Notes: generated by a model from the sequence alone, not told the origin. A DNA stretch of 64,000 bases from Antilocapra americana (GCA_007570785.1 ML664183.1:16561412-16625411); one strand, 5' to 3'; counted from the stretch's first letter, positions 33,621 through 44,625 are shown. Program-made: numbers and translations.

Positions 33621-34154
33621 ACAGTTTCCTCAAGGGCAACATACTATGTTCCCTGTGAATAAAGGCAGTTTTACTTTCCCTAAAAAAAAAAATAAATCAG
33701 GGGTACAGGAAGAAATGAACTTGCACAGCAAAGATGGGCAGAGGAGTGTTAGAGATCCAGCTGGATGAGTTGAGGAGGAGGAACTTCCCACAAGTCCCTG
33801 ACATCTCGAACTGGGGCTCTGAAACTGCAGAGAGCACCAGGTTTTGGCCATGATGACTCAGGGTCCAGGAGCAAAGCTGGGGAAATGGGATCCAGCCATG
33901 GACTGTTCTATGGCGAAACCTGGGGCTGACTCATACAGACACTTGATATGTTCACCTGTCTTCAGAGGAATGTGAAAAGGGCCAAAGTTTAGCAACTAAA
34001 CACAAGCCCCACAAGCATGATGAGACTAAAATTAGGGCATGGGAAAGAGAGCAGAGAAAGCAGGGAATAAGCCTAATGGGAACAAACAGAGCACTTACAG
34101 AGAAGGGCCCCAAGTGTTTTCATGTACTGGCATCCTGGACATTTGAAGTCAGTT
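33621..34154. other. Unassigned intergenic sequence
   Basis: No gene or repeat family recognised. Confidence 0.5.
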
Positions 34155-34166
34155 AATCATTTCTGA

Positions 34167-34370
34167 CTCATTAGAAAAGACCCTGATGCCAGGAAAGACT
34201 GAAGGCAGGAAGAGAGAAGGGGACGACAGAGGACAAGATGGTTGGATGGCATCAGTGACTCATTGAAAGTGAGTCTGAGCAAGCTCCAGGAGATGGTGAA
34301 GGACACTGAAGCGTGACCGCAGCCCATGGGGTCACAAAGTCAGACACAAATGAGCGACTGAACAACAACA
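34167..34370 (+). mobile_element. BovB 3'-end insertion (204 bp)
   Basis: Starts 'ctcattagaaaagaccctgatgccagg' (compare 40720-40740) and ends 'gtcacaaagtcagacacaaatgagcgactga' plus 'acaacaaca'. A perfect 12-bp target duplication aatcatttctga lies at 34155-34166 and 34371-34382. This is a genuine, severely 5'-truncated BovB insertion. Confidence 0.95.
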
Positions 34371-34382
34371 AATCATTTCTGA

Positions 34383-36144
34383 AATTTCTGATCCTGTGGA
34401 CTTATCCAGAGAAAGACGGGACCTGCCCTAATCTAGGAGGGTAATAATCTCCTTTGCTGGTCATTTTCTTTGCTGTGATCTGATGATATGGTATGTGATA
34501 TGATTTAAGTCTGTGCCTCCATCAAACTGCAGCATTAAAAAATTATGTAAGACTTTTGGGTAGAAGGACAAGTCAAAAGCCACAATTGCCGTATTTACAC
34601 AACACAGATACACTTCAAAAGAAAATACAAGCAATGCCTTGCATTTTGCAAAAGCAATCCCATTGAAACATAAAGAAGTTTACACAGTCTTTATCATGCT
34701 GCAAGATGTTTTCATTCGGTTTGTTCCATGTCCCAAACGGTAATTTTGTTTTCAACTTCTGCTCATTCTCTTTTGTTTGTGAAGAGCTATGTCAAACTGA
34801 GTCTCCTTTTCCTCAAACATCCTAGTTCCAAATGAATTATTGATTAGAGAAAAAGGAATGCTATCATCTGTGTGCCTGGCTTACCTGCCAGTTGCATGCT
34901 TACCATCAGTTCTTCTTAACCTTTTTCTGAAAAGCAAATGTATTAAGTTAAAGGAAGGAGGGAGCAGAGTGTGGAATTGTGGGTTTGGAAGGGAAATGGT
35001 GAAGATACAGAGCTGATGGCATCCTATCAAGGTGGTGATATAAGAGGAATTGGCTGTGTCGGTCAGAAAGATCCACTAGCATCAGGGGCTTCCATAGGCG
35101 ATGGCTGGTAAAGTACTGATAGCATCAGAGGTTTTGAAACATAAAACTCAAAAAGGGCTAGAAGAGTAATCAAAAGAACAGCCCTTGACTCTAACTTGAC
35201 GGTGGCTCTGAGCCTAAATAGAAAATCATGCCAAGAGTTTGGGATAGTCTGTGTAAGATATTGTAGGGAAAAAAAAAAAGTAATATATGTTTATGAGCTG
35301 GATAAAGTTGGATAAATCTGAGATGTTCCTCCACTGAGTCACACACCAGGGCAAAGATGACGAGAATTGACCATAGGAAAGAAACAGGAAGTAGCCTGGA
35401 AGAAATCTGAGACTGAGGAATTTTTCCTTGTGCAGAGCAAGCACACCCAAGGAAACAGATATTTTGCAATAAAGGGGAAGTCCAGAGATGAAATGAAATA
35501 TTCACAAATACTGAAACTATTCCAACAATCCTGAGAAGCTCTTATCAGCATGGTATTTCTTACCTTAGCAGACCAGGCAGCAGTTTTCCATCTGAGATGG
35601 TGCACAGAAAAGGGAAAAGAAAAATAAATAGCAGCCACTGGGGATCTGTGCAGGGTGTCATCCTGATCATTTTGATCCTAGAAGTACAGTGGCTGATTTT
35701 CCCAATAATACCGAAGGAAATAATTTGGCTGCTTCCTTTCCAAAGGTCAGGGGAAGCATTTCTCCCCAGTAAGGAGAGAGGCCATTGCAAGTGACATGTC
35801 AATTATCGTGATGTCAAAGACTCATATTTCAGCAATGATCTCCAAGATCCTAGAGCCAAAGATGCCAGTGATCCAGAACCATCAGGAAAAGCAACATAAG
35901 AAGTTTTGTTGGAAAAACTTCACAGGAAAAGCTGTGAAGTTTCTTAAGTCTGCTGGGCCTGGAAAGGGCCCAGCCAAGAAAGCCACGTTAAGGGGACAAA
36001 GGTAGGAAGTGGACTCCATTGTGGCCCTATAAATTAATCCTAGACAGAGTATTAGCCTCATGTATTTCTGAGACCTCTTCAGCTTCCAAAGAAATGCTTT
36101 TGTAGGCATTATCCCATATAATTTCTGAACTCAGAGGGCCTGTC
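34383..36144. other. Unassigned intergenic sequence
   Basis: About 1.8 kb with no recognisable gene or repeat; A tract at 35269-35279. Frames near 35597-36005 have no family features. Confidence 0.5.
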
Positions 36145-36325
36145 TTCAAGATCAGGCCCCACCAGTTCTTAGCCATGGTGATCTTGGTCCAGTCACCTCT
36201 ATTAATTAGTGTTCTTATCTGCAAAATGGGGATAATAAAGCCATTGACTTCCAACATTAATATAAGGATTAAGTGAGATAATATGCAGATGATACCTGAA
36301 AAAAAAATAGTAAGTATTCAATATA
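36145..36325 (+). mobile_element. MIR-like ancient SINE
   Basis: Forward MIR core: 'cagtcacctctattaattagtgttcttatctgcaaaatggggataataaagcc' followed by 'ataaggattaagtgagataatatgca'. Confidence 0.75.
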
Positions 36326-36487
36326 TTTGACTTACTTTTTATTTTTTTTAACATGTAACTTGTGACTTCTTTATTTAAAATAATGGATGATTTATGACAT
36401 GCCAGTCAAGAATTCAGATAACCTCTGGATTATAGTGTAACCTAATTGACCTGACTTTTATTAAAGGGTATGAGTGGATGAGGAGAC

Positions 36488-36560
36488 TGGTGGGCTACAG
36501 TCTATGGGTCACAAAAAGCTGGACACAACTGAAATGACTTAGCATGAATGCATTCATGCA
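36488..36560 (+). mobile_element. Bov-tA 3'-end fragment
   Basis: 'agactggtgggctacagtctatgggtcacaaaaagctggacacaactgaaatgacttagc' is a forward, 5'-truncated Bov-tA end. Confidence 0.85.
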
Positions 36561-36642
36561 CAAGTGGATGAAAGGTGGAGAAGGCTATGTGACCATGGGT
36601 CAGTACTTTATTTATTTTTTTAATTAATTAATTAATTTTTTT

Positions 36643-36686
36643 CTTTACATTATTGTGTTGGTTTTGCCATACATTGACATGAATCC
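36643..36686 (-). mobile_element. Inverted L1 3' terminus abutting an L1
   Basis: 'ctttacattattgtgttggttttgccatacattgacatgaatcc' is the reverse complement of the L1 3' terminus, preceded by T-rich sequence. It directly abuts the forward L1 body at 36687. See 37231-37268 for the matching forward terminus. Confidence 0.9.
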
Positions 36687-37268
36687 AGAATTGAAGGAGA
36701 CACATGTACCCCAATGTTCATTGCCACACTGTTTACAATAGCCAGGACATGGAAGCAACCTAGATGCCCATCAACTGACGAATGGATAAGAAAGCCGTAG
36801 TACATATACACAATGGAATATTACTCAGCCACTAAAAGACTACGTTTGAATCAGTTCTACTGAGGTGGATGAAACTGGAGCCAATTATACAGAATGAAGT
36901 AAGCCAGAAGGAAAAACAACAATAGAGTATACTAAAGCATATATATGGAATTTAGAAAGATGATAACAATAACCCTGTATGCGAAATAGCAAAAGAGACG
37001 CAGATGTATAGAACAGTCTTTTGGACTCCATGGGAGAGGGCACGGGTGGGATGATATGGGAGAATGGCATTAAAACATGTAAATTATCATATGTGAAATC
37101 AATCGCCAGCCCAGGTTTGATGCATGATACAGGGTGCTTAGAGCTGGTGCACTGGGATGACCCAGAGGGATGGAATCAGGAGGGAGGTGGGAGGGTGGTT
37201 CTGGAAGGGGAACACATGTTTACCCATGGCGGATTCATGTCAATGTATGGCAAAATCAACACAATAAT
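36687..37268 (+). mobile_element. L1 3' end, forward, 5'-truncated
   Basis: Forward L1 from 'agaattgaaggagacacatgtaccccaatg' (late ORF2) through 'atggaatattactcagccac', 'gaagtaagccagaagg' and the 3' UTR ('cgccagcccaggtttgatgc', 'ggcggattcatgtcaatgtatggcaaaatcaacac'). The ORF is interrupted, e.g. by a TAG in 'aagccgtagtac'. No clean target duplication. Confidence 0.92.
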
Positions 37269-37289
37269 TGACCTACTTTTTAAAGTTAT

Positions 37290-37390
37290 TATTAAACCTC
37301 ACACTAACACTGTGAGGTGGCAGGGCAGGTATTACCATCCTAATGTTACAGATGAGGAAACATAGGTGCAGAAAATTACTTGCCTAACCC
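37290..37390 (-). mobile_element. MIR-like fragment at the BovB 5' flank
   Basis: 'ctcacactaacactgtgaggtggcagggcaggtattaccatcctaatgttacagatgaggaaacataggtgcagaaaattacttgcc' is reverse MIR core. BovB copy 2 starts immediately after it. Confidence 0.75.
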
Positions 37391-37410
37391 TACAACCCCA
37401 CGGCCAAGGT

Positions 37411-37490
37411 CAGGGGTGGCAGCCAAGAGAAGCTACCCAATGGCGGAGGTCAGGGGCAGTGGCCAAGAGAAGCTACCCCACGCCCAAGGA
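37411..37490 (+). repeat. Two 40-bp tandem units in BovB 5' UTR
   Basis: 37411-37450 and 37451-37490 align with few mismatches over 'cagggg..g..gccaagagaagctaccc.a' and repeat at exactly 40 bp. A third, decayed unit is hinted at by 'caaggtcaggagggtgggtcatgagg' near 37540. Such 5' repeats may be a promoter module of the LINE; that role is inference. Confidence 0.8.
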
Positions 37491-38100
37491 GCTGCCACTA
37501 CACCGATGCAGGAGAGCCAAAAGGAGCTATTCCATGTTCAAGGTCAGGAGGGTGGGTCATGAGGTAAGGCACAGCGGCTGCTTACTCTTCCAAGGTTAGA
37601 AGCAACAGCTATGCTTTGCTGGAGCAGCCGTGAAGAGATACCCCATATCCAAGGTAAGAGAAACCCAATAAGACGGTAGGTGTTGAAAGAGGGAATCAGA
37701 GGACAGACGCACTGAAACCACAAAAACAGAAAACTAGCCAATCTGATCACACGGACCACAGCCTTGTCTAACTCAATGAAACTAAGCCATGCTGTGTGGG
37801 GCCACCCAAGATGGACGGGTCATGGTGGAGAGGTCTGACAGAATGTGGTCCAGTGGAGAAGGGAATGGCAAAGCACTTCAGTATTCTTGCCTTGAGAACC
37901 CCATGAAGAGTATGAAAAGGCAAAAAGATAGGACACTGAAAGAGGAACTCCCCAGGTCAGTAGGTGCCCAGTATGCTACTGGAGATCAGTGGAGAAATAA
38001 CTCCAGAAAGAATGAAGGGATGGAGACAAACCAAAAACAACACCCAGTTGTGGATGGGACTGGTGATGGAAGCAAAGTCTGATGCTGTAAAGAGCAATAC

Positions 38101-38949
38101 TGTAGAGGAACCTGGAATGTCAGGTCCATGAGTCAAGGCAAACTGGAAGTGGTCAAACAGGAGATGGCAAGAGTGAACATCGACATTCTAGGAATCCGCG
38201 AAATAAGATTGACTGGAATGGGTGAATTTAACTCAGATGACCATTATATCTAATACTGTGGGCAGGAATCCTTTAGTAGAAATGGAGTAGCCATCATGGT
38301 CAACAAAAGAATCCAAAATGCAGTATTTAGATGTAGTCTCAAAAATGACAGAATGATCTCTGTTCGTTTCCAAGGCAAACCATTCAATATCATGGTAATC
38401 CACGCCTATGCCCCAACCAGTAATGCTGACGAAGCTGAAGTGGAATGGTTGTATGAAGACCTACAAGACCTTTTAGAACTAACACCAAAAAAAGATGTCC
38501 TTTTCATTATAGGAGACTGGAATGCAAGAGTATGAAGTCAGGAAACACCTAGAGTAACAGGCAAATTTAGCCTTGGAGTACAGAATGAAGTGGGGCAAAG
38601 GCTAATAGAGTTTTGCCAAGAGAATGCACTGGTCATAGCAAACACCCTCTTCCAACAACACAAGAGAAGACTCTACACATGGACATCACCAGATGGTCAA
38701 CACCAAAATCAGATTGATTCTATTCTTTGCAGCCAAAGATGGAGAAGCTCTATACACTCAGCAAAAATAAGACTGGGAGCTGACTGTGGCTCAGATCATG
38801 AACTCCTTATTGCCAAATTCAGACTTAAATTGAAGAAAGTAGGGAAAACCATTAGACCATTCAGGTATGACCTAAATCAAATCTCCTATGATTATACAGT
38901 GGAAGTGAGAAAGAGACTTAAGGGACTAGTTGATAGAGAGAGTGCCTGA
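38101..38949 (+). pseudogene. BovB ORF2 endonuclease domain remnant (copy 2)
   Basis: APE-type endonuclease domain, which in intact BovB nicks the target to start reverse transcription. Visible motifs in one frame: GTWNVRS (Asn; 38107), 'ILGIREIR' with the catalytic Glu at 38200-38202, 'VIHAYAPTSN', 'FIIGDWNARV' (Asp/Asn pair, about 38504-38532) and 'CGSDHELL' (Asp-His pair, about 38785-38808). In-frame stops lie at 38080-38082 (TGA, upstream of the motifs), 38251-38253 (TAA) and 38533-38535 (TGA). The frame shifts near 38930. Every catalytic residue I can identify is still encoded, so decay is by nonsense and frameshift, not active-site loss. Confidence 0.92.
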
Positions 38950-39264
38950 AGAACTATGGATGGAGATTCATGACATTGCACAGGAGACAGGGATTAAGAC
39001 CATGCCCATGGAAAAGAAATGCAAAAAAGCAAAATGGCTGTCTGAAGAGGCCTTACAAATAGCTGTGAAAAGAAGAGAAGAGAAAAGCAAAAGAGAAAAG
39101 GAAAGATATTCCCATCTGAATGCAGAATTCCAAAGAATAGCAAGGAGAGATGAGAAAGCCTTCCTCAGTGATCAATGCAACGAAATAGAGGAAAACAATA
39201 GAATGGAAAAGACTGGAGATCTCTTCAAGAAAATTAGAGGTACCAAGTAATATTTCATGCAAAG

Positions 39265-40902
39265 ATGGGTTCGATAAAGGACAAAAATGGTATGGACCTA
39301 ACAGAAGCAGAAGATATTAAGAAGAGGTGGCAAGAATACACAGAAGAACTGTACAAAAAAGATCTTCATGACCCAGACAATCAAGATAGTGTGATCAGTC
39401 ACCTAGAGCCAGACATCCTGGAATGTGAAGTCAAGTGGGTCTTAGAAAGCATCACTACGAACAAAGCTAGTGGAGGTGATGGAATTCCAGTTGAGCTGTT
39501 TCAAATCCTGAAAGATGATGCTGTGAAAGTGCTGCACTCAATATGCCAGCAAATTTGGAAAACTCAGCAGTGGCCACACTGGAAAAGGTCAGTTTTCATT
39601 CCAATGCCAAAGAAAGGCAATGCCAAAGAATGCTCAAACTACCACACAATTGCACTCATCTCATACTCTAGAAAAGTAATGCTCAAAATTCTCCAAGCCA
39701 GGCTTCAGCAATACATGAATGGTGAACTTCCAGATGTTCAAGCTGGTTTTAGAAAAGGCAGAGGAGCCAGAGGTCAAATTGCCAACATCTGCTGGATCAT
39801 CAAAAAAGCAAGAGAGTTCAAAGAAAACATTTATTTCTGCTTTATTGACTATGCCAAGGCCTTTGACTGTGTGGATCACAATAAACTGTGGAAAATTCTG
39901 AAAGAGATGGGAATACCAGACCACCTGACCTGCCTCTTGGGAAACCTGTATGCAGGTCAGGAAGCAACAGTTAGAATTGGACATGGAACAACAGACTGGT
40001 TCCAAATAGGAAAAGGAGTACGTCAAGGCTGTATATTGTCACCCTGCTTATTTAACATATATGCAGAGCACATCATGAGACATGCCAGGCTGGTAGAAAC
40101 ACAAGATGGAATCAAGATTGCTAGAAGAAATATCAAAAACCTCAGATATGCAGGTGACACCACCTTTATGGCAGAAAGTTAAGAGGAATTAAAAAGCCTC
40201 TTGATGAAAGCAAAAGAGGAGAGTGAAAAAGTTTGCTTAAAGCTCAACATTTTAAAAACTAAAATCATAGCATCTGGTCCCATCACTTCATGGGAAATAG
40301 ATGGGGAAACAGTGGAAATAGTGTCAGACTTTATTTTGGGGGCTCCAAAATCACTGCAGATGGTGATTGCAGCCATGAAATTAAGACGCTTACTCCTTGG
40401 AAGGAAAGTTATGACCAACCTGGATAGCATATTGAAAAGCAGAGACATTACTTTGCCAACAAAGGTCTGTCTAGTCAAGGCTATGGTTTTTCCAGTGGTC
40501 ATGTACGGATGTGAGAGTTGGACGGTAAAGAAAGCTGTGTGCCAAAGAATTGATGCTTTTGAACTGTGGTGGTGGAGAAGACTCTTGAGAGTCCTTTGGA
40601 CTGCAAGGAGATCCAACCAGTCCACCCTAAAGGATATCAGTCCTGGGTGTTCATTGGAAGAACTGATGTTGAAGTTGAAACTCCAATACTTTGGCTACCT
40701 CATGAGAAGAGTTGACTCATTGGAGAAGACCCTAATGCTGGGAAGGATTGGGGGCAGGAGGAGAAGGGGACGACAGAGGATGAGATGGCTGAATGGCATC
40801 ACTGACTCAGTGGACATGGGTTTGGGTGGACTCCAGGAGTTGGTGATGGACAGGGAGGCCTGGCGTGCTGTGGTTCATGGGGTCGAAAACAGTCAGACCT
40901 GA
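39265..40902 (+). pseudogene. BovB ORF2 reverse transcriptase remnant (copy 2)
   Basis: RTE reverse transcriptase and C-terminal region in one frame of 546 codons broken by a single TAA (40180-40182; GAA in copy 1). Motifs: 'NKASGGDGIPVELFQ', 'CFIDYAKAFDCVDH' (first catalytic Asp, 39841-39879), 'GVRQGCILSPCLFN' (40015 on). The second active-site motif is YAGD at 40147-40158, with the first Asp of YADD changed to Gly. Two compensating indels (about 40338 and 40386) scramble ~16 residues. The C-terminus runs '[21 protein letters not shown]' to '[13 protein letters not shown]'. It precedes the stop at 40902. The 38930-39250 piece links it to the endonuclease in another frame. Confidence 0.93.
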
Positions 40903-40997
40903 CTGAGCAAATGAACTGAACTGAACCTTACAATCATGTAGTCCCTCAAAGCAAGAGACTAGGAAGCATGTTGCACAATCAAAAATAAGAGTGCTCA

Positions 40998-41302
40998 GGG
41001 CTTCCCTGGTGGCTAGGTGGTAAAGAATCCACTTGCCAATACAGGAGACACAGGTTTGATCCCTGATCCAGGAAGATTCCACATGCCTTGGAGCAACTAA
41101 GCCCATGCACCACAACCACTGAAGCCTGAATGCCCTAGAGCCCATACTCCACAATAAGAGAAGCCAGCACCATGAGAAGCCCACACATCACAACTAGAGG
41201 GTAGTCCGGATTATCCTCATTTAGAGCAAAGTCCACATAGCAACGAAGACTCAGCACAGACAAAAATAAATAAAATAAAATTTTGTAAAAATTGTATAAA
41301 AG
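40998..41302 (+). mobile_element. CHR-2-type tRNA SINE with perfect target duplication
   Basis: 'gggcttccctggtggctaggtggtaaagaatccacttgccaatac', 'ggagcaactaagcccatgcaccacaacc', 'gagaagcccacacatcacaac' and 'agacaaaaataaataaaataaaa'. A perfect 12-bp duplication taagagtgctca lies at 40986-40997 and 41303-41314. It sits just downstream of BovB copy 2. Confidence 0.95.
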
Positions 41303-41314
41303 TAAGAGTGCTCA

Positions 41315-41895
41315 AACGGTGGCTCCTGGCACTGTGTATCCATGTGTTTTCCTTCCCAAGGCCGCTGGGGATGGGTCAGAGGAGAAAATGAGTTTGAGAT
41401 TTTTAAACCAAAGGAAAATTTGACAGAAAATCTTCCAGCCTTTTCTTTGCCTCTCAGATTCAGGACCATTCTGATTCCCACTGAGGAAGTTTTAAGTTAT
41501 AAAATCAGGAGGATCTCAGGAGGTAGTCAGGTGCCAAAAGGAAAGGGGAGGATGGTACCCACGGGAGGAAGATGTGCCACGGTCGAAGCCTGGACACCCT
41601 GGATCACGCATGTGGGGCTGATGAGGACTTCTTGCCACGAGCCAGCAGGGCCAAGTTCATGCGGTTGAGTTTGGTCCCATCTGTCAGTGCATACTGTAAA
41701 ACACTGGGGCTTTCTGGAATCCCTGTGGACTGACTCATTGTAGAGTCCTTAAGGCACCCAAAACTTCTTTAAAAATATATTTCTTATTACCCTTGTAAAG
41801 AAAATGTGTTAATAGATCACAGTTATCTTGGCTTCGTAAGCAGAGTACATTGAATACAATTCAACCTCTCTTTGACAACTCAAAGACATCACCAT
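41315..41895. other. Unassigned intergenic sequence
   Basis: No gene or repeat recognised; the 108-codon frame at 41342-41668 is unremarkable. Confidence 0.5.
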
Positions 41896-42083
41896 GAAAA
41901 TGAAATCTTTTCAGTCGTGTCCAGCTCTAAGCAACCCCATGGACTGTAGCGCACCAGGCTCCTCCATCCATGGGATTTTCCAGGCAAAAATACTGGAGAG
42001 GGTTCCCATTTCCTTCTCCAGGGATTCTTCCTGACCCTTGGCTCAAGCCTGGGCCTCCCGCATTGCAGGCAGACTCTTCACCT
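41896..42083 (-). mobile_element. Bov-tA/Bov-A SINE, head degraded
   Basis: 'gaaatcttttcagtcgtgtccagctctaagcaaccccatgg', 'ggattttccaggcaaaaatactggag', 'ttcccatttccttctccaggg', 'cattgcaggcagactcttcacc'. The terminal head ('gagccaccagggaagccc') is missing. Confidence 0.9.
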
Positions 42084-42364
42084 GAACATCCATCATTATC
42101 CCAGGTTGTATAGTCATCCTCTTGGGATGTTTTGAAGTGTAGTAGAAATGGGTTTCCACCAAGCTGAATAATTCTAGATTACTATACTTTCTTGGTACTT
42201 CTCTGTGCTCCTTTTAATATTATTTTTGCCCTGTCTCTTAGCACCATCTTTTCCTCTGCCTGCCTTTATCTGTATCTTGTCCTCTCCAAACCCCTTTAAC
42301 TTGCCTTTTCTCATCTACTAAGACAGCCAAGCTCTATAAAATAGGTTGTAAAGTCAGCACAAAT

Positions 42365-42428
42365 AACACCTTTAAAGGGTAAATTTTATGATATGTGAAT
42401 TATATCTCAATAAAGCTATTTTTAAAGT
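42365..42428 (+). mobile_element. L1-like 3' terminal scrap
   Basis: 'aagggtaaattttatgatatgtgaattatatctcaataaagctattttta' matches a common old L1 3'-terminal wording ending in a polyadenylation-like AATAAA. Confidence 0.55.
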
Positions 42429-43129
42429 GAATTGCCGACTGTAAAATCTTACAAAAGGTGAGATATCACATCATTCTGTTTATATTGATAATAAACCATT
42501 TCACTCTTTTATTTAAACATTAAAAAAGGGACAAATGGGCTCCAAGTGAGGACTTAGAATTTTTCCATAAGTAATATGTCTGAGGGTTAAGGTATGGTCC
42601 TTCAGACATCTATTTTTGTTTACTTGACTTTGGGTCCCAGTTCTTAATCCTGTAAGAAAGTTTATTTTAGAGAGATGTAGTATGACTCTAGATTTTTATT
42701 ATTATTATTATTATTACAGTCTCTCCTCTTTTCCCTTGTTCATTCATTTGGCATTTTTAATAGAATGGCCTACTGTGTTCTAGGCCCTAGAAATGAAGAT
42801 AAATCTCTAAGTGACTCAGGTTTTCTTCGTGTGGACTTTAGGTGTAAATCTGTAGGAAGAATGAGTTTTGATCTCTTTGATTTGCAATCTTATAACATCT
42901 CCTTGACTCTCAAATCCATTCAGTCCCCAGGAAAGCAACATAACTACCACCTCGGAGGCCAACCCACTGCTGGAAATCTGGTCCTGAGCGGGTGCCCTAG
43001 ATCTGAGGAGAATGCTAAGGAAGTGATAAGAACTACTTTCTTTTTTTCTTTTGGACATGAGATTTTAACACTCCCTTAACATGTTTCACATATACAGTAC
43101 TGTATTTCTGTTTGCTTGTTTTACAATTT
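42429..43129. other. Unassigned, with (TTA)7
   Basis: (TTA)n microsatellite at 42696-42716. Otherwise nothing recognised. Confidence 0.6.
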
Positions 43130-43462
43130 ACATTATTTATTTATTTATTTTTAATTGAAAGATAATTGCTTTAGAATATTGTGTTGATTTCTGCCGTACA
43201 TCCATGTGAATCAGCCAAAGGTATACCTATGTCCCCTGCCTCTTGATCCTCCCTCCCACCTCCCACCCATCCCACCCCTCTAGGTAGTCACAGGGCCCTG
43301 GGTTTGAGTCTGCACCATACAGCAAATTCTCGCTGACTATCTAGTGTTCATATGGTAATGTATATGGTTCCATGCTACTTTCTCAATTTGTCCCACCTTC
43401 TCCTTCCCCCACTTTGTTCACAAGTCTGGAGAACTACATTCAACTGTTGCCTTCTCTAGTAT
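43130..43462 (-). mobile_element. L1 3' UTR, reverse
   Basis: 'taattgaaagataattgctttagaatattgtgttgatttctgccgtacatcc', 'cctccctcccacctcccacccatcccacccctctaggtagtcacagggcc', 'tatggtaatgtatatggttccatgctac' and 'ttctccttccccc'. This is the ruminant-type L1 3' UTR, and only the UTR is present. Confidence 0.85.
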
Positions 43463-43483
43463 TTTTCCATGGAGCAGCACCTA

Positions 43484-43660
43484 GAACTCTGTTACTCAAA
43501 GTATTGTTCAGATCAGCAGCATCAGCGTCACCTGGTAGCTTGTAAGAAATACAGAATCTTAAACTCCACCTAAGACCTATTAAATTAGAATCAGCCCTTT
43601 GAAAAGATGCTCAAGTGATTCACATGCTCATTAAAGTCTGAAGAGCACATAGCTAGGAAA
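43484..43660. mobile_element. MER5A-type hAT DNA transposon fossil
   Basis: 'gttactcaaagtattgttcagatcagcagcatcagcgtcacctggtagcttgtaagaaatacagaatctt' is characteristic MER5A wording. The right side has 'caagtgattcacatgctcattaaagtctgaagagca', resembling the other end. A non-autonomous MITE-like fossil. Confidence 0.85.
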
Positions 43661-44602
43661 TACTGTACAGGAGCATGCCTGAAACACCTGGCACTTTACC
43701 CTCTGCTGTAACCACATTTTTCAGAGCTCTGAATGACAATGCCAAACATGAGAGGCCACCACTTGACACGGGGGCACATCCCATCAGCCAGAAGGCAGAG
43801 ATGGTCTGGTTGATGCCGAGCAGATGTTCGGCATATTTCTTGAGCAGTCAGAGACCACTTCTGTTCTCTTCACCATGCCTGTCAGGTTCAATAACTCTTT
43901 TCCAGTGACTCATCTCTTCATACATATGTGTTGTAATTTTCTTTAAAGACCAGCTTGTCAGCAGCATTCAAAGCTGGGTGTTTTTCCTTTGTTGCAAAAC
44001 TTCATCCATATTCCTGGAAACACCCCCGAGCTCAAATTCAACTCTAGTCTTCCTGACACCATTTCATTCATCCGCTCACTCACTTGAAAAGCACTCACTG
44101 AGTGAACTATGTGCCAGGCACTGCCAGCATCTCCTGCATTTTTCATTCAGTGACCACCATGTAAACCACTTTGCTTCCACATCTTATATAAGACTGGGAA
44201 CATATTTTAAAGTGTGAAATATGACTTCGATCCTTAATTAGTTAATTCTTGAACTGAGTAGGCAAGATGAATAATTTTGAAGTTTATGGAGAACAAATTT
44301 TCACGGGCACAGATGGATGCTATGTGCTGTGCTAGAAACAGCGCTGGGTGTGCCTCAGTCACGAGACCTGGGACCAGATTCTGGTTCCTCCATTAACCTT
44401 CTTCAGAGTCTTTGGCAAGCCTTTCTGCCCCTCTTGTATTCAGTTTTCCCAACTACTACAAAGGTGTTGAATCATCTGATCTGATAAGAATTCCCACTTG
44501 TATTCAATACCCAAATGCCCAAGGACGGCCCCTAAACTACATACGTGAACTCTGATTGAATTCGAGGCAAGAAAGCCTGGGGTCAATAGAGGCTATATGT
44601 CA
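43661..44602. other. Unassigned; short MIR/L2-like scrap
   Basis: At 44095-44130 'ctcactgagtgaactatgtgccaggcactgcc' resembles MIR/L2. The rest is unrecognised. Confidence 0.45.
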
Positions 44603-44625
44603 TCATGATTAAGAGCTCTGACTTG
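44603..44625 (+). mobile_element. MIR, left part, split by a CHR-2 SINE
   Basis: 'catgattaagagctctgacttgg' is the start of a forward MIR whose remainder lies at 44886-45120. Confidence 0.7.

Larger units (their letters stand above)
37396..40923 (+). mobile_element. BovB LINE copy 2, apparently full length (3.53 kb)
   Basis: RTE-type LINE with a 5' UTR (two 40-bp repeat units), the SINE-related segment at 37853-37910, endonuclease and RT coding regions, and the 3' end 'cagacctgactgagcaaatgaactgaactg'. A 10-bp duplication with one mismatch (aaccctacaa at 37386-37395; aaccttacaa at 40924-40933) flanks it, supporting a complete insertion. The length fits an intact BovB (roughly 3.2-3.8 kb, from memory). 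The coding region is damaged by a few nonsense codons and frameshifts. Confidence 0.93.

Noticed and set aside
39265..40182. A 305-codon frame as an exapted reverse transcriptase gene
   Set aside because: It is part of BovB copy 2, ends at a nonsense codon in the middle of the conserved region and has a mutated active site (YAGD). No sign of purifying selection can be judged here.
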